24,046 nt of DNA, taken from contig JANNPZ010000044.1 of NCBI GenBank assembly GCA_031400505.1, positions 1-24,046 on the forward strand. Reading direction: 5' to 3'. Below, in pieces: positions 16,142-23,301 of the stretch. Below the pieces are notes generated by a model. That model was not told the origin of the DNA and did not search any database. It worked only from the letters and a program-made list of their open reading frames with translations. The DNA is from JAIYDJ01 sp031400505 (GTDB taxonomy: Bacteria; Pseudomonadota; Alphaproteobacteria; Rhodobacterales; Rhodobacteraceae). Made by a program: the position numbers and the translations under genes. Numbering within the stretch: the first letter of the stretch is position 1; the number at the start of each line of letters is the position of its first letter.

Positions 16142-16176
16142 GCCACCCCGGCCTGATGGTCGGGGTGGCGTTGTTT
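16142..16176. terminator. Bidirectional intrinsic terminator
   Basis: Arms GCCACCCCG (16142-16150) and CGGGGTGGC (16161-16169) extend inward to a 12-base stem with a TGAT loop. The plus side continues GTTGTTT; the minus side continues TTTTGATT. It serves the 64-residue gene (+) and the convergent oxidoreductase gene (-, stop at 16195). Confidence 0.85.
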
Positions 16177-16194
16177 GGCGTCGTGGAGCGAAGG

Positions 16195-17227
16195 TCAGCT
16201 TCCGACCCGGATCACCCGCTTGCCGAAATTCTCGCCGCTCAAAAGGCCGATGAAGGCTTGCGGAGCGGCCTCCAGCCCGTCGATCGTCTCTTCGACATAG
16301 TGGATCTTGCCATCCGCAAGCCACGCGGTCATCGCCCGGGAAAAGTCGGGGTAAAGGTGCCCGAAGTCCTGAAAGATGATGAAGCCCCGCAGCGTCAGCC
16401 GTTTGCGCAACACGTTACCCATCAGCATCGACAGCCGGTCCGGCCCTTCAGGCAATCCGGTCGCATTGTACTGCGATATCAGGCCACAGACCGGAACCCG
16501 CGCGCCAGTGTTCAGCAGGGGCAGCACAGCGTCGAAGACGACGCCGCCGACATTCTCGAAATAGACATCGATGCCCTTGGGTGCAGCGGCCTTCAACTTG
16601 GCGGCGAAGTCTGCGGACTTATGGTCGATGCACGCATCAAACCCTAGCGTGCCGACTGCATGGGCGCATTTTTCCGGCCCGCCCGCGATGCCCACCACAC
16701 GGCAGCCCATCAGTCTCGCGATTTGCCCCACCGTCGCCCCCACCGGCCCCGTCGCTGCCGCCACGCAGACCGTCTCGCCCGGTTTCGGCACACCGATCTG
16801 CGTCAATCCCGCCCAGGCTGTGAACCCCGGCATTCCCAGAATTCCCAGCGCCCAGGACGGACGCTCCATTCCAGCCTCAAGCACCGTGACGCCGGTGCCG
16901 TCCGACAGGGCATAGTCCTGCCAGCCGTTGAAGCACAAAACCCGGTCCCCCGCATTGAAGCCTTTCACATGCGAGGTCACGATCTGCGCAACTGCCCCCC
17001 CCCTCCATCACCGCCCCTATAGCCACGGGGGCTGCGTAAGACGGTGCATCGCTCATCCGGCCGCGCATGTAGGGGTCAAGCGACAGGTATTCGATGCGCA
17101 AAAGCATCTGACCCTGCCCCGGCACGGGCACTGGTCCCGTCTCCAGCCGAAGCGTTGCAGCCGTGGGCTCGCCCTTCGGGCGCTCGGCAAGGACGAAACG
17201 ACGGTTCTCGGTTGCAGTCTGCGGCAT
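16195..17227 (-). CDS. NADP-dependent oxidoreductase, CurA-like (zinc-free MDR), frameshifted in a G tract
   Basis: Medium-chain reductase of the curcumin reductase/alkenal reductase group (ADH_N_2 plus ADH_zinc_N), reducing C=C bonds of enones with NADPH. N-terminal part: RRFVLAERPKGEPT and IEYLSLDPYMRGRM. Second frame: nucleotide-binding AAATGPVGATVGQIA, DVYFENVGG, and a typical C-terminus (GKRVIRVG). The two parts lie in different frames joined at a run of nine Cs on the plus strand (16995-17003, G9 in the gene). With eight Gs the frame restores EGGAVAQIVTSHVKGF and a ~343-residue protein of normal size. As written, the N-terminal part runs into a random tail (GGGSCADRD). The start at 17227 has AGGAG at good spacing. 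The 220 bases between 17228 and 17448 hold only this leader and short palindromes. Confidence 0.88.
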
Positions 17228-17448
17228 GGGCGGCTCCTGTTGCGATGGGTCGGACCGGGGTTCGGGTGTGGTTGTGCCGCCATAGGCCAGCAGGTGCCAG
17301 CGGCACCGCGCTGCAGGTATCGACACACTGGAAATCCGGCGCCGGATCGCCGATCAGCCCGCCAAGGGCCGGTCATGGCCAAAAGGGATGCGCAGGAGCG
17401 GCGCTGGCAAGCCGAGTCGCCCTGGCCTGCCAGCAATTTGCTGTATTC

Positions 17449-17828
17449 CTATTTGAAGTTCGGCGCGTTCATCAGGACATCGGGCGATCCGCCGTGCATG
17501 GTAAGCTTGTTGCCAACCAGTTCGAAGTCGGATGCCGCCACCACAACACTGTGTGAGACCCCGTTCGCGCCAGGAAGGGTGTCCACGATGACAAACGGAA
17601 TTGATCCGCTCGCCACCACCAGCATATCCTTGACCTTACCGATCTTGAAGCTGCTGTCGTCATAGATATCCGCGCCGATGATGTCCGTGGCGCGCCACGC
17701 CGTGGTCAGAACGGTAGGGTCGACTACGGTCAGTTGGACCTTCTTGGAGGTTTCTGCCAGCACCGCGGCGCCAACCCCAGGGTCGCTGAAAGAAGGACAG
17801 TGGTAAATAAGCGGGAAAGAGTTTTCAT
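17449..17828 (-). CDS. Exported PRC-barrel protein, frameshifted at the end of the signal peptide
   Basis: The ATG at 17828 (AAGGA site) begins a clear Sec signal peptide, MKTLSRLFTTVLLSATLGLA, but that frame then stops at once. The mature part, VLAETSKKVQLTVV... followed by a PRC-barrel (WRATDIIGADIYDD, IGKVKDMLVV, FVIVDT, then a C-terminal strand), is in the neighbouring frame and ends at 17449. One extra base in GGCGCC near 17768-17775 would give a signal ending LAAAVLA followed by E, an ideal cleavage site. The intended product is about 126 residues, periplasmic. PRC-barrels bind partners or metals; function is unknown. It lies 86 bases after the DUF1269-like gene on the same strand. Confidence 0.82.
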
Positions 17829-17914
17829 AGCGAATTCCTTTAGCAGGCCAGACCTGGCCAAGGTGCCTGCATGTCGCAGGCGATCGTAGGCAAACCGATC
17901 CGAAGCAGGGCTTT

Positions 17915-18487
17915 TCAGCCGTACATCGGCTCGTAGTAGTAGGGATAAAGGTAAGATTTGTAATAGCTTGCACCAAAGGCCGCGTTGGTGGCCGCGTTGT
18001 TTGCGCGGCGGTAGATGGTGCCGCCCAGCGGTTTCATTGCCTCGTCGAGAACCGAGGTCCAGGCTTCGGAAATCTCGGCTACTACAGCAGACTGGCTGTG
18101 CTTCAGCGTAAAGAACGCCTCATCCGCCGCGTTCTCGCGCCGGGTTTCCTTGACCGCATCCGCCGTTGCCCCTACCGCTGCACCCGCGAGGGCACCTACC
18201 CCCGTTGCGGCTCCTACCGACATGGCGGCAGCACCGGCGATGCCGACGGCGGCGCCCACCGGCCCGGCGATCAGTCCCAGCAGGGCCCCGACACCGACAC
18301 CGATGGCGGTGCGCATTCCGAGATCAGAGTGCCGGTCGGCGACCCGGATATGGCCCATGTCGTCCCGGCGCACGACGGCCGCGCCATGGACGGTCAACTC
18401 GCCCTCGTCACCGAGTGCCCAGCGCCTGCGCAGCGCTTGATGAGCCTTGTCATCCGATGAGAAGACGGAAGCAATATAGGTATTCAT
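17915..18487 (-). CDS. DUF1269-like glycine-zipper protein with tyrosine-rich tail
   Basis: A 190-residue protein. Residues 1-55 form an alpha/beta segment (YIASVFSSDDKAHQALRR, VVRRDDMGHIRV). Residues ~60-110 are a long Gly/Ala-rich hydrophobic stretch with repeated GxxxG spacing (glycine zipper), probably membrane-inserted. A charged helix follows, then an unusual tail (173-190) in which 8 of 18 residues are Tyr. The first part resembles DUF1269 proteins of alphaproteobacteria; the function of that family is unknown. The start overlaps the stop of the upstream gene as ATGA (18484-18487), so they are coupled. AGAAGG precedes the start. Confidence 0.8.
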   Translation of the reverse strand: MNTYIASVFSSDDKAHQALRRRWALGDEGELTVHGAAVVRRDDMGHIRVADRHSDLGMRTAIGVGVGALLGLIAGPVGAAVGIAGAAAMSVGAATGVGALAGAAVGATADAVKETRRENAADEAFFTLKHSQSAVVAEISEAWTSVLDEAMKPLGGTIYRRANNAATNAAFGASYYKSYLYPYYYEPMYG

Positions 18488-18891
18488 GCGATCACCTTCT
18501 TGGGTTCGATGGCGTGGGCCAGTTTGGTGCGGGCGGCGGCGACGGCGGCGCTGAGCGATTGCGCGGCCTTGTGCGCGCTTTCCAGCATCGCGGCATTGGC
18601 GTGCTTGACGCCGTCCTTGGCGGCGATTGCCCCGGCAGCTGCCTTGTCCTCGACCAGTTTTCCAGCCGCTTCCAGCTTGCTGACGGCAGCCTTGATGCCG
18701 GTTTTCACATCCTCGGCCTGATCGGTGGCCAGCGCCGCCATCTTTGTGCCAAGGGCGTTGATGTCGGCCTGAACTGCCTTCACATCGGCCCAGGTTGCAT
18801 GTTCGGCCGATGCGATATTGGCGCTGATCTTCTTGTGCAGGTCTTGCGCGTCGCGTCGCGCCGTTTCGAGCACGGTTTGTGGCTTGGTCAT
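18484..18891 (-). CDS. Alanine-rich helical protein (phasin/apolipoprotein-like coiled coil)
   Basis: A 135-residue protein made almost wholly of amphipathic helix, rich in Ala, Lys, Asp and Glu with no Cys, Pro only at the ends, and no membrane segment. Heptad-like runs (ISANIASAEHATWADVKAVQ, VKTGIKAAVSKLEAAGKLVE) suggest a coiled coil or lipid/polymer-surface binding like phasins or apolipoprotein-type repeats. No family is recognised with certainty. AAAGGTG precedes the ATG at 18891. It is coupled by ATGA overlap to the glycine-zipper gene, suggesting that the two act together, perhaps at a membrane. A hairpin without T tract lies upstream (18929-18947). Confidence 0.8.
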   Translation of the reverse strand: MTKPQTVLETARRDAQDLHKKISANIASAEHATWADVKAVQADINALGTKMAALATDQAEDVKTGIKAAVSKLEAAGKLVEDKAAAGAIAAKDGVKHANAAMLESAHKAAQSLSAAVAAARTKLAHAIEPKKVIA

Positions 18892-18961
18892 GGTGCACCT
18901 TTGGGGTTGGAATGGGTGATGGGGTGATGCGCCCGAATCCCGGGCGCTGTGCTGCCGTGGA

Positions 18962-19399
18962 TCAGTCCGTTGGCAGGGCGGCGGACTCCCGCCCAAGCTT
19001 CAGGGCGTGGCGGGCAAGGGACAGAAGCTGCGGCACCGTCATATGCGGCAAGTCAGCCACGATCTCGCGCACCACCCGGGCGAGAACGCCAATGTGATGC
19101 TTGCCAAGGTAGGCCATCAGGTGGCCCGCCTCGTTGCTTTGACCCTTGCCGTGCCCAATCACAACGATCCGCCCGTTTCCCGAAACGGCTGCTGCGACGG
19201 AGTCGAAGAAACGTGTGTCCGCGGGGTAGGCCTCGGCGCGGTCGGCATCGTGCTGGGTGCGGTCGATCTGATGCAGCAGGTGGTGCAGTTCGTGCGACGC
19301 GCCTGCTTCCCGACCAACAGGGAAAACCCGCGCGTCTTTGTGGTCGATGACGATGACCAGATCCGGCGCGGCAGAGGTTGGACTGTCAATATCAGGCAT
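18962..19399 (-). CDS. eRF1-like 'translational machinery' family protein
   Basis: A 145-residue protein resembling the bacterial family annotated as translational machinery or eRF1 domain-3-like proteins. It opens with LVIVIDHKDARVFPV, has a His-rich segment (HELHHLLHQIDRTQHD), then FFDSVAAAVSGNGRIVVIGHGKGQ and a final VREIVADLPHMTVPQLLSLAR helix region. The fold is probably a small alpha/beta RNA- or ribosome-associated domain; the role in bacteria is not established. GGAAAGG precedes the ATG at 19399. It is divergent from the SOUL gene across a region holding the inverted CGGAAACTAC repeat. The family call is from memory of the motif order. Confidence 0.7.
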   Translation of the reverse strand: MPDIDSPTSAAPDLVIVIDHKDARVFPVGREAGASHELHHLLHQIDRTQHDADRAEAYPADTRFFDSVAAAVSGNGRIVVIGHGKGQSNEAGHLMAYLGKHHIGVLARVVREIVADLPHMTVPQLLSLARHALKLGRESAALPTD

Positions 19400-19482
19400 G
19401 GGTTTGGCCTTTCCGGCAGGTCGCCTCGTTCGCGGAGGGCTTGCACCGTCATGGTAGGACAGGTCCCTCTGGGCCAGCAGCC

Positions 19483-19532
19483 TCGGAAACTACTCATGGC
19501 GGGATGGCATTCGCGACATAAGTAGTTTCCGA
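19483..19532. repeat. Perfect 12-base inverted repeat of the CGGAAACTAC motif
   Basis: TCGGAAACTACT (19483-19494) and AGTAGTTTCCGA (19521-19532) are exact inverted copies 26 bases apart, in the divergent region between the eRF1-like gene (-) and the SOUL gene (+). Too far apart and without T tract for a terminator. Related copies occur at 20900-20911 and 22344-22353. Likely a regulator site or promoter element; function unknown. Confidence 0.7.
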
Positions 19533-19601
19533 ACCTGTATCAGGGTGTGAATGCCCGTCAGACTGGCAGCGCCACACCGATCACCCACAAAGGGGCTTTG
19601 C

Positions 19602-20180
19602 ATGTCGATTGAAGAGCCGAAATTCACCCTTGCCGCAAAAGACGGCGCGTTCGAATTGCGCGATTATGCTGCAATGGTTGTGGCCGAGGTCACGGTCACC
19701 GGCGATCAGCAAAAGGCCGGCAGCAAGGGCTTTCGTCTGCTTGCAAGGTATATCTTTGGCGGCAATTGCACGCGCGCCAAGATCGCGATGACTGCCCCGG
19801 TCACCAAGACTGCCACGGGCCAGAAGATTGCCACGGGCCAGAAGATTGCCATGACCGCGCCGGTGACGCAAATCGCGGGTGGGGCCGACTGGCTGGTTCG
19901 CTTTACCATGCCGGACCAATTCGGTTTGGCCGACCTGCCTATTCCGAACGATCCCGCCGTGACGCTGAAGGCGCTGCCGCCCGCGCGCCTTGCCGTCTTG
20001 CGCTTTTCCGGTCTTGCGGGCGAGGCCAAGGTTGCCGCCATGACCGAAAGCCTGACGGGGATCGTCAAGGCGCGGGGGCTGGTGCCGGTCGGTCCTTCGT
20101 CCATCGCGCGCTACAACCCGCCCTGGACGCCTTGGTTCCTGCGGCGCAACGAGGTGATGATTCCCGTGGCCGGAGGCTGA
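19602..20180 (+). CDS. SOUL family heme-binding protein
   Basis: A 192-residue cytosolic protein of the SOUL/HBP family, which binds heme or related tetrapyrroles. It opens with EEPKFTLAAKDGAFELRDY, has GFRLLARYIFGGN and the family repeat KIAMTAPV (twice), and ends with the characteristic YNPPWTPWFLRRNEVMIPV. An 18-base tandem duplication (19812-19829 and 19830-19847) adds six residues, ATGQKI, between the two KIAMTAPV copies, in frame. AAAGGGG precedes the ATG at 19602. It is followed by the VIT1-type gene after only four bases, suggesting a joint role in heme/iron handling. Confidence 0.93.
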   Translation: MSIEEPKFTLAAKDGAFELRDYAAMVVAEVTVTGDQQKAGSKGFRLLARYIFGGNCTRAKIAMTAPVTKTATGQKIATGQKIAMTAPVTQIAGGADWLVRFTMPDQFGLADLPIPNDPAVTLKALPPARLAVLRFSGLAGEAKVAAMTESLTGIVKARGLVPVGPSSIARYNPPWTPWFLRRNEVMIPVAGG

Positions 20181-20184
20181 CCGG

Positions 20185-20880
20185 ATGCCGCGGGTTCACA
20201 AGGAAACCCACCTGATCAAGCGCATCGGCTGGCTGCGCGCCGCCGTTCTGGGGGCCAATGACGGCATACTGTCCACGGCAAGTCTGATTGTCGGCGTCGC
20301 CTCGGCCTCGTCCGACAAAGGCGCGGTCATGGTGGCGGGGCTGGCAGGGCTGGTGGCGGGCGCAATGTCAATGGCGGCGGGCGAGTATGTGTCGGTCAGC
20401 AGCCAGGCCGACACCGAGGCGGCCGATGTGGTCAAGGAAACGGCAGAGCTTGCCGCCGATCCGGCGGGCGAACGGGCGGAACTGGCTACGATCTATCAGG
20501 GGCGCGGGCTTACGGCGGCCCTGGCGTTTCAGGTTGCAAACGAGATGATGGCAGGTGATGCGCTGGCCGCCCACAAGCGCGACGAGTTGGGGATCACGGT
20601 GGAAATGGCGGCAAACCCCATTCAGGCGGGGCTGGTGTCAGCGGCGACCTTTGCCTCGGGGGCCGCCTTGCAGCTGCTGGTTGCCGCCGTGCTGCCTGAG
20701 GCCAGCTTGCTGGGTGGCGTGTCGGTCGCCACGATCCTGGCCCTTGTGGCGCTTGGCGCAATCGGCGCGCGCATCGGAGGTGCCCCGGTCTGGCGCGGCG
20801 CGGCAAGGGTCACGCTGTGGGGCGTACTGGCCATGCTTGCGACAGCGCTGGTGGGTTGGGTGTTCGGGACGGTCGCCTAG
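20185..20880 (+). CDS. VIT1/CCC1-family iron/manganese transporter
   Basis: A 231-residue membrane protein of the VIT family, which moves Fe2+ or Mn2+ out of the cytosol (into vacuoles in eukaryotes). The N-terminal hallmark WLRAAVLGANDGILSTASLI (TM1) is followed by TM2 with AGLVAGAMSMAAGEYVSVSS, a cytosolic helical loop with many acidic residues (ELAADPAGERAELATIY, DELGITVE) and three C-terminal TM segments. Acidic loop residues bind metal in characterised members. GGAGG lies eight bases before the ATG, inside the end of the SOUL gene, and the gap is only four bases: one operon. The CGGAAACTAC motif copy at 20900 follows its stop. Confidence 0.93.
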   Translation: MPRVHKETHLIKRIGWLRAAVLGANDGILSTASLIVGVASASSDKGAVMVAGLAGLVAGAMSMAAGEYVSVSSQADTEAADVVKETAELAADPAGERAELATIYQGRGLTAALAFQVANEMMAGDALAAHKRDELGITVEMAANPIQAGLVSAATFASGAALQLLVAAVLPEASLLGGVSVATILALVALGAIGARIGGAPVWRGAARVTLWGVLAMLATALVGWVFGTVA

Positions 20881-20899
20881 GCAAGGTTTCGCCGGGCTG

Positions 20900-20911
20900 A
20901 GTAGTTTCCGA
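20900..20911 (-). repeat. Copy of the CGGAAACTAC motif upstream of the BON gene
   Basis: AGTAGTTTCCGA, identical over 12 bases to the copy at 19521-19532 and in the same orientation. It lies 72 bases before the triple-BON start, so the two direct copies bracket the SOUL-VIT pair. Confidence 0.65.
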
Positions 20912-20982
20912 TCCTACCGAACGGCAGGCCACCCAGCCACATTGGGGTCAGACGCAAATCCTGCGCCGCAAAGGAGACAGCG

Positions 20983-21630
20983 ATGTCCGATGACAAACAC
21001 CTTAAGCAGGCCGTGCTCGACGAACTGAAATGGGAGCCGAGCGTGAACGCCGCCCATATTGGCGTGACCACCAAGGATGGTGTCGTCACCCTTATGGGCT
21101 CGGTCGAAACCTATGCCGAAAAGCACGCGGCCGAGACCGCCACCTTGTGCGTCAAGGACGTGAAGGCCGTGGCCGAAGAGATCGAGGTCAAGCTGCCTTT
21201 CGGCGTCAAGCATGGGGATGCCGAGATTGCAGCGGCGGCAGTTGACCGTCTGGCCTGGAACGTGTCCGTGCCGAAGGATGCAGTCAAGGCCACCGTGTCC
21301 AAGGGATGGGTCACATTGACCGGCGATGTGCACTGGCGCTACCAACATGACGCGGCGGCCGATGCGGTGCGCACACTTTGGGGCGTTGTCGGCGTGTCGA
21401 ACCAGATCGCCATCAAGCCGCAGGCCGATGCCGCCAATATCAAGTCAGACATCATGGTCGCGTTGCACCGGTCCTGGTTCAGCCCGGAAAAGATTGATGT
21501 CAGTGCCCATAACGGCAAGGTCACGCTGACCGGAACCGTCGAATACTGGGATGAACGCGCACTTGCCGGCACCACGGCCTGGGCGGCCCCCGGCGTGACC
21601 TCGGTGACCAACGACATCCGCGTCGATTGA
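20983..21630 (+). CDS. Triple BON-domain protein
   Basis: A 215-residue protein consisting of three BON domains in a row (about 3-70, 77-145 and 150-215), each with the DGVVTLMGSV / KGWVTLTGDV / NGKVTLTGTV hairpin followed by a helix and a closing strand. There is no signal peptide or lipobox, unlike OsmY or the periplasmic BON proteins, so as written it is cytosolic. BON domains bind phospholipid or sugar surfaces and are common in osmotic/general stress proteins. The ATG has a textbook AAAGGAG site. A hairpin terminator follows at 21643. A role in stress is inferred from family and neighbourhood. Confidence 0.92.
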   Translation: MSDDKHLKQAVLDELKWEPSVNAAHIGVTTKDGVVTLMGSVETYAEKHAAETATLCVKDVKAVAEEIEVKLPFGVKHGDAEIAAAAVDRLAWNVSVPKDAVKATVSKGWVTLTGDVHWRYQHDAAADAVRTLWGVVGVSNQIAIKPQADAANIKSDIMVALHRSWFSPEKIDVSAHNGKVTLTGTVEYWDERALAGTTAWAAPGVTSVTNDIRVD

Positions 21631-21642
21631 CGATCAACACCC

Positions 21643-21680
21643 GCACCGCAGGCCTGTCACGGGTCTGCGGTGCGATTCTG
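21643..21680 (+). terminator. Hairpin terminator after the BON gene
   Basis: GCACCGCAG (21643-21651) pairs perfectly with CTGCGGTGC (21665-21673), extending inward by three more pairs including one G-T. The following GATTCTGT is only weakly T-rich. It lies between the convergent BON and Dps-like genes. Confidence 0.6.
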
Positions 21681-21688
21681 TCGGGCCG

Positions 21689-22189
21689 TCAGTCGACAGA
21701 GATGAACAACTGCAAATGCTCTGTTGGTCCGCGCACGTCCCGCCACAACTGACGGTCGATGTCGTGCCATAGGCGGGCCAGCAGATCGGCCGTCGAGAGG
21801 TCGCCCAGCGAAGTCGCCAGGCTGACCGCCTCCAGCACCGACTGGCCAAATGCATCCAAGGTGAGTGTGAAGACCACGTCCGCCGGATCGCCTGCGAAGG
21901 GTAGGGGTTCGATGCTGTTGAGGGCCTGATCCGATATTGCCCGCACCGGCCAGTCGGACGGGCTGCCAAGCTCTTGCATACGTTCAGCAATCCCGGAGCA
22001 AACAATGCTCATCAGACGGGCGATCCGGCCACAGCCTTCGTCGATCATGATGAAATCCGTCCCCACCACGTTGCGCGAGGATCCAATCATCCGGTCAAAC
22101 AGATCTGATGCCGTCAGCAGCTTCTCGCTCAAAAGATGCAGCGAACGAAAACGCACGACGTCGGTCAGGAAAAGCTGTTCTTGGGGCAT
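21689..22189 (-). CDS. Dps-like ferritin-fold protein with degenerate ferroxidase site
   Basis: A 166-residue helical protein. From memory it aligns without gaps to the central part of E. coli Dps (NVKGANFIAVHEM region): NVVGTDFIMIDEG at 40-52, IAERMQELG at 67-75, and late ADLLARLWHDIDRQLW matching the fourth helix. Dps binds DNA and oxidises iron at the dimer interface. Of the E. coli ligands His51, His63, Asp67, Asp78 and Glu82, only the Glu is kept (Glu69); the others become Ser38, Asp50, Gly54 and Ser65. It would therefore lack normal ferroxidase activity. The N-terminus has no Lys-rich DNA-binding tail. CGGAGAGC precedes the ATG at 22189. The fold call is moderate; a different four-helix protein is possible. 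Confidence 0.65.
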   Translation of the reverse strand: MPQEQLFLTDVVRFRSLHLLSEKLLTASDLFDRMIGSSRNVVGTDFIMIDEGCGRIARLMSIVCSGIAERMQELGSPSDWPVRAISDQALNSIEPLPFAGDPADVVFTLTLDAFGQSVLEAVSLATSLGDLSTADLLARLWHDIDRQLWRDVRGPTEHLQLFISVD

Positions 22190-22343
22190 CTGGCAGCTCT
22201 CCGATCAGCTCAAGGCAAGACAGGCGCCGTTCCGACCTGACGGCAGGGAGAAACTGGCGGAAGCGCATTCACACAGCTGGGGGAAGCAGCTCGGCGTCCG
22301 TCTTAGCCAAATCTACCCTGTAAGCACCGGGGCTGCACAGGGA

Positions 22344-22353
22344 CGGAAACTAC
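22344..22353 (+). repeat. Copy of the CGGAAACTAC motif
   Basis: CGGAAACTAC followed by CTATG, close to the CTCATG and TTATG that follow the first two copies. It lies 154 bases upstream of the Dps-like start (-) and 19 bases before the PAS-fragment frame (+). The rest of 22190-22371 shows no gene or consensus EcfG promoter. Confidence 0.6.
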
Positions 22354-22371
22354 CTATGCCCTTCCTTTTGG

Positions 22372-23301
22372 TTGAAACCCGGTCGGGCGCTGATCTGCGG
22401 CAACGCAGCAGACTGCATCGCCTGTAAGGTAAAGCGATGCTGTGCGTCCTGCCAGCCCCAACGATTGAAGGAACGACGCATAGCGGATGGACAGATCATC
22501 TCGGTGCCTTCCGCAAGGCGCCTGCAATCCACAATCCTGGCGGGCGTTGAGCCCGGATCGCGGCTCTGCCGCAGCGCCGATGCCCCTGAACCTGCGACAA
22601 ATCTTGTGCGAAATGTCGCGCTTCTCGCCCGGAACGATCTGTTGCAGAAGGCCCTCGAACGCCAGCAGTCGAAGTACGCAGACCTGCGCCGCATTCTGTC
22701 CAGTATCGACATGCCGATTGTTTGTCTCTGCCCGCGCCTGACGTTGCGTTTCTTCACGCCCGAGGCTGGTTTGTTGCTCGGCATCACCCAGGGCGACATG
22801 GGTGCCCCGCTTTCCCGCGCCGCAGCGCTTGATCCCGAGGGTGCCCTGCTGGCCCGCGTCAGAGCAGTATTGCACAGCGGACAGCCCGACGATTTGCATT
22901 TCGAGACGGCCTCGAAACAGCGATTTCTGTGTCGTCTGCTGCCACTCAACGCCATTCGGTCCGAATCCCCTGCCATCGACGGCGTCACCCTGGCGTTCAT
23001 TTCCGCACCCTATGGTACGGACGCCATCGCCGAACGAGAGCAATTGCCGCCCCTGTTTCCGCCATCGGGTAACCTCGCCGACCGGAGCCGATCGACGGGG
23101 GCCGATGGCGGAGGGGTATCGGCAGGCTATCCAGCCTTTGGCTTTGGTCTGACCCGAAGGCCAGCGCCGTCGATCCGATCCCAAGCAACAGAAGTTCCGG
23201 CCCGGCCGCGATCGCAGCACCCACCGAAAGCGAACCCCCGATGCCGCCGATCGGCAGGGCGATCGCCGCGGTCAGCAGGAACTGCGTGCAGGCGGTCTTG
23301 A
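22372..23301 (+). pseudogene. PAS-domain fragment resembling the CheB/CheR-fusion PAS, probable remnant
   Basis: The frame is open from 22372 to 23301, but only the middle (about 22640-23020) looks like protein: a short coiled coil, then a PAS domain (LRRILSSIDMPIVCL, LTLRFFTPEAGLLLGI, DMGAPLSRAAA, LCRLLPLNA, IDGVTLAFI). This wording matches the PAS that follows CheR in CheB/CheR-fusion sensor proteins, where CheB, CheR and usually a kinase domain surround it. None of those is present here. Upstream residues are Cys/Arg-rich and look non-coding; downstream of ~23060 the frame runs antisense to the EamA gene. No convincing ribosome site is seen. Best read as a leftover of a larger gene, though a short PAS protein is possible. 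Confidence 0.6.

Noticed and set aside
17334..17347. 14-base palindrome ATCCGGCGCCGGAT between the PRC and oxidoreductase genes
   Set aside because: No T tract and no known operator match; common in GC-rich DNA.
17846..17859. Inverted repeat GGCCAG-AC-CTGGCC upstream of the PRC-barrel start as an operator
   Set aside because: Single occurrence and no known regulator site; insufficient support.
18929..18947. Hairpin GCGCCCG/CGGGCGC before the helical-protein gene as a terminator
   Set aside because: No T run on either side; at most a weak structure.
22208..22233. GGAAC on the minus strand upstream of the Dps-like gene
   Set aside because: The bases 16-17 away read TGAG or GAGC, not CGTT.
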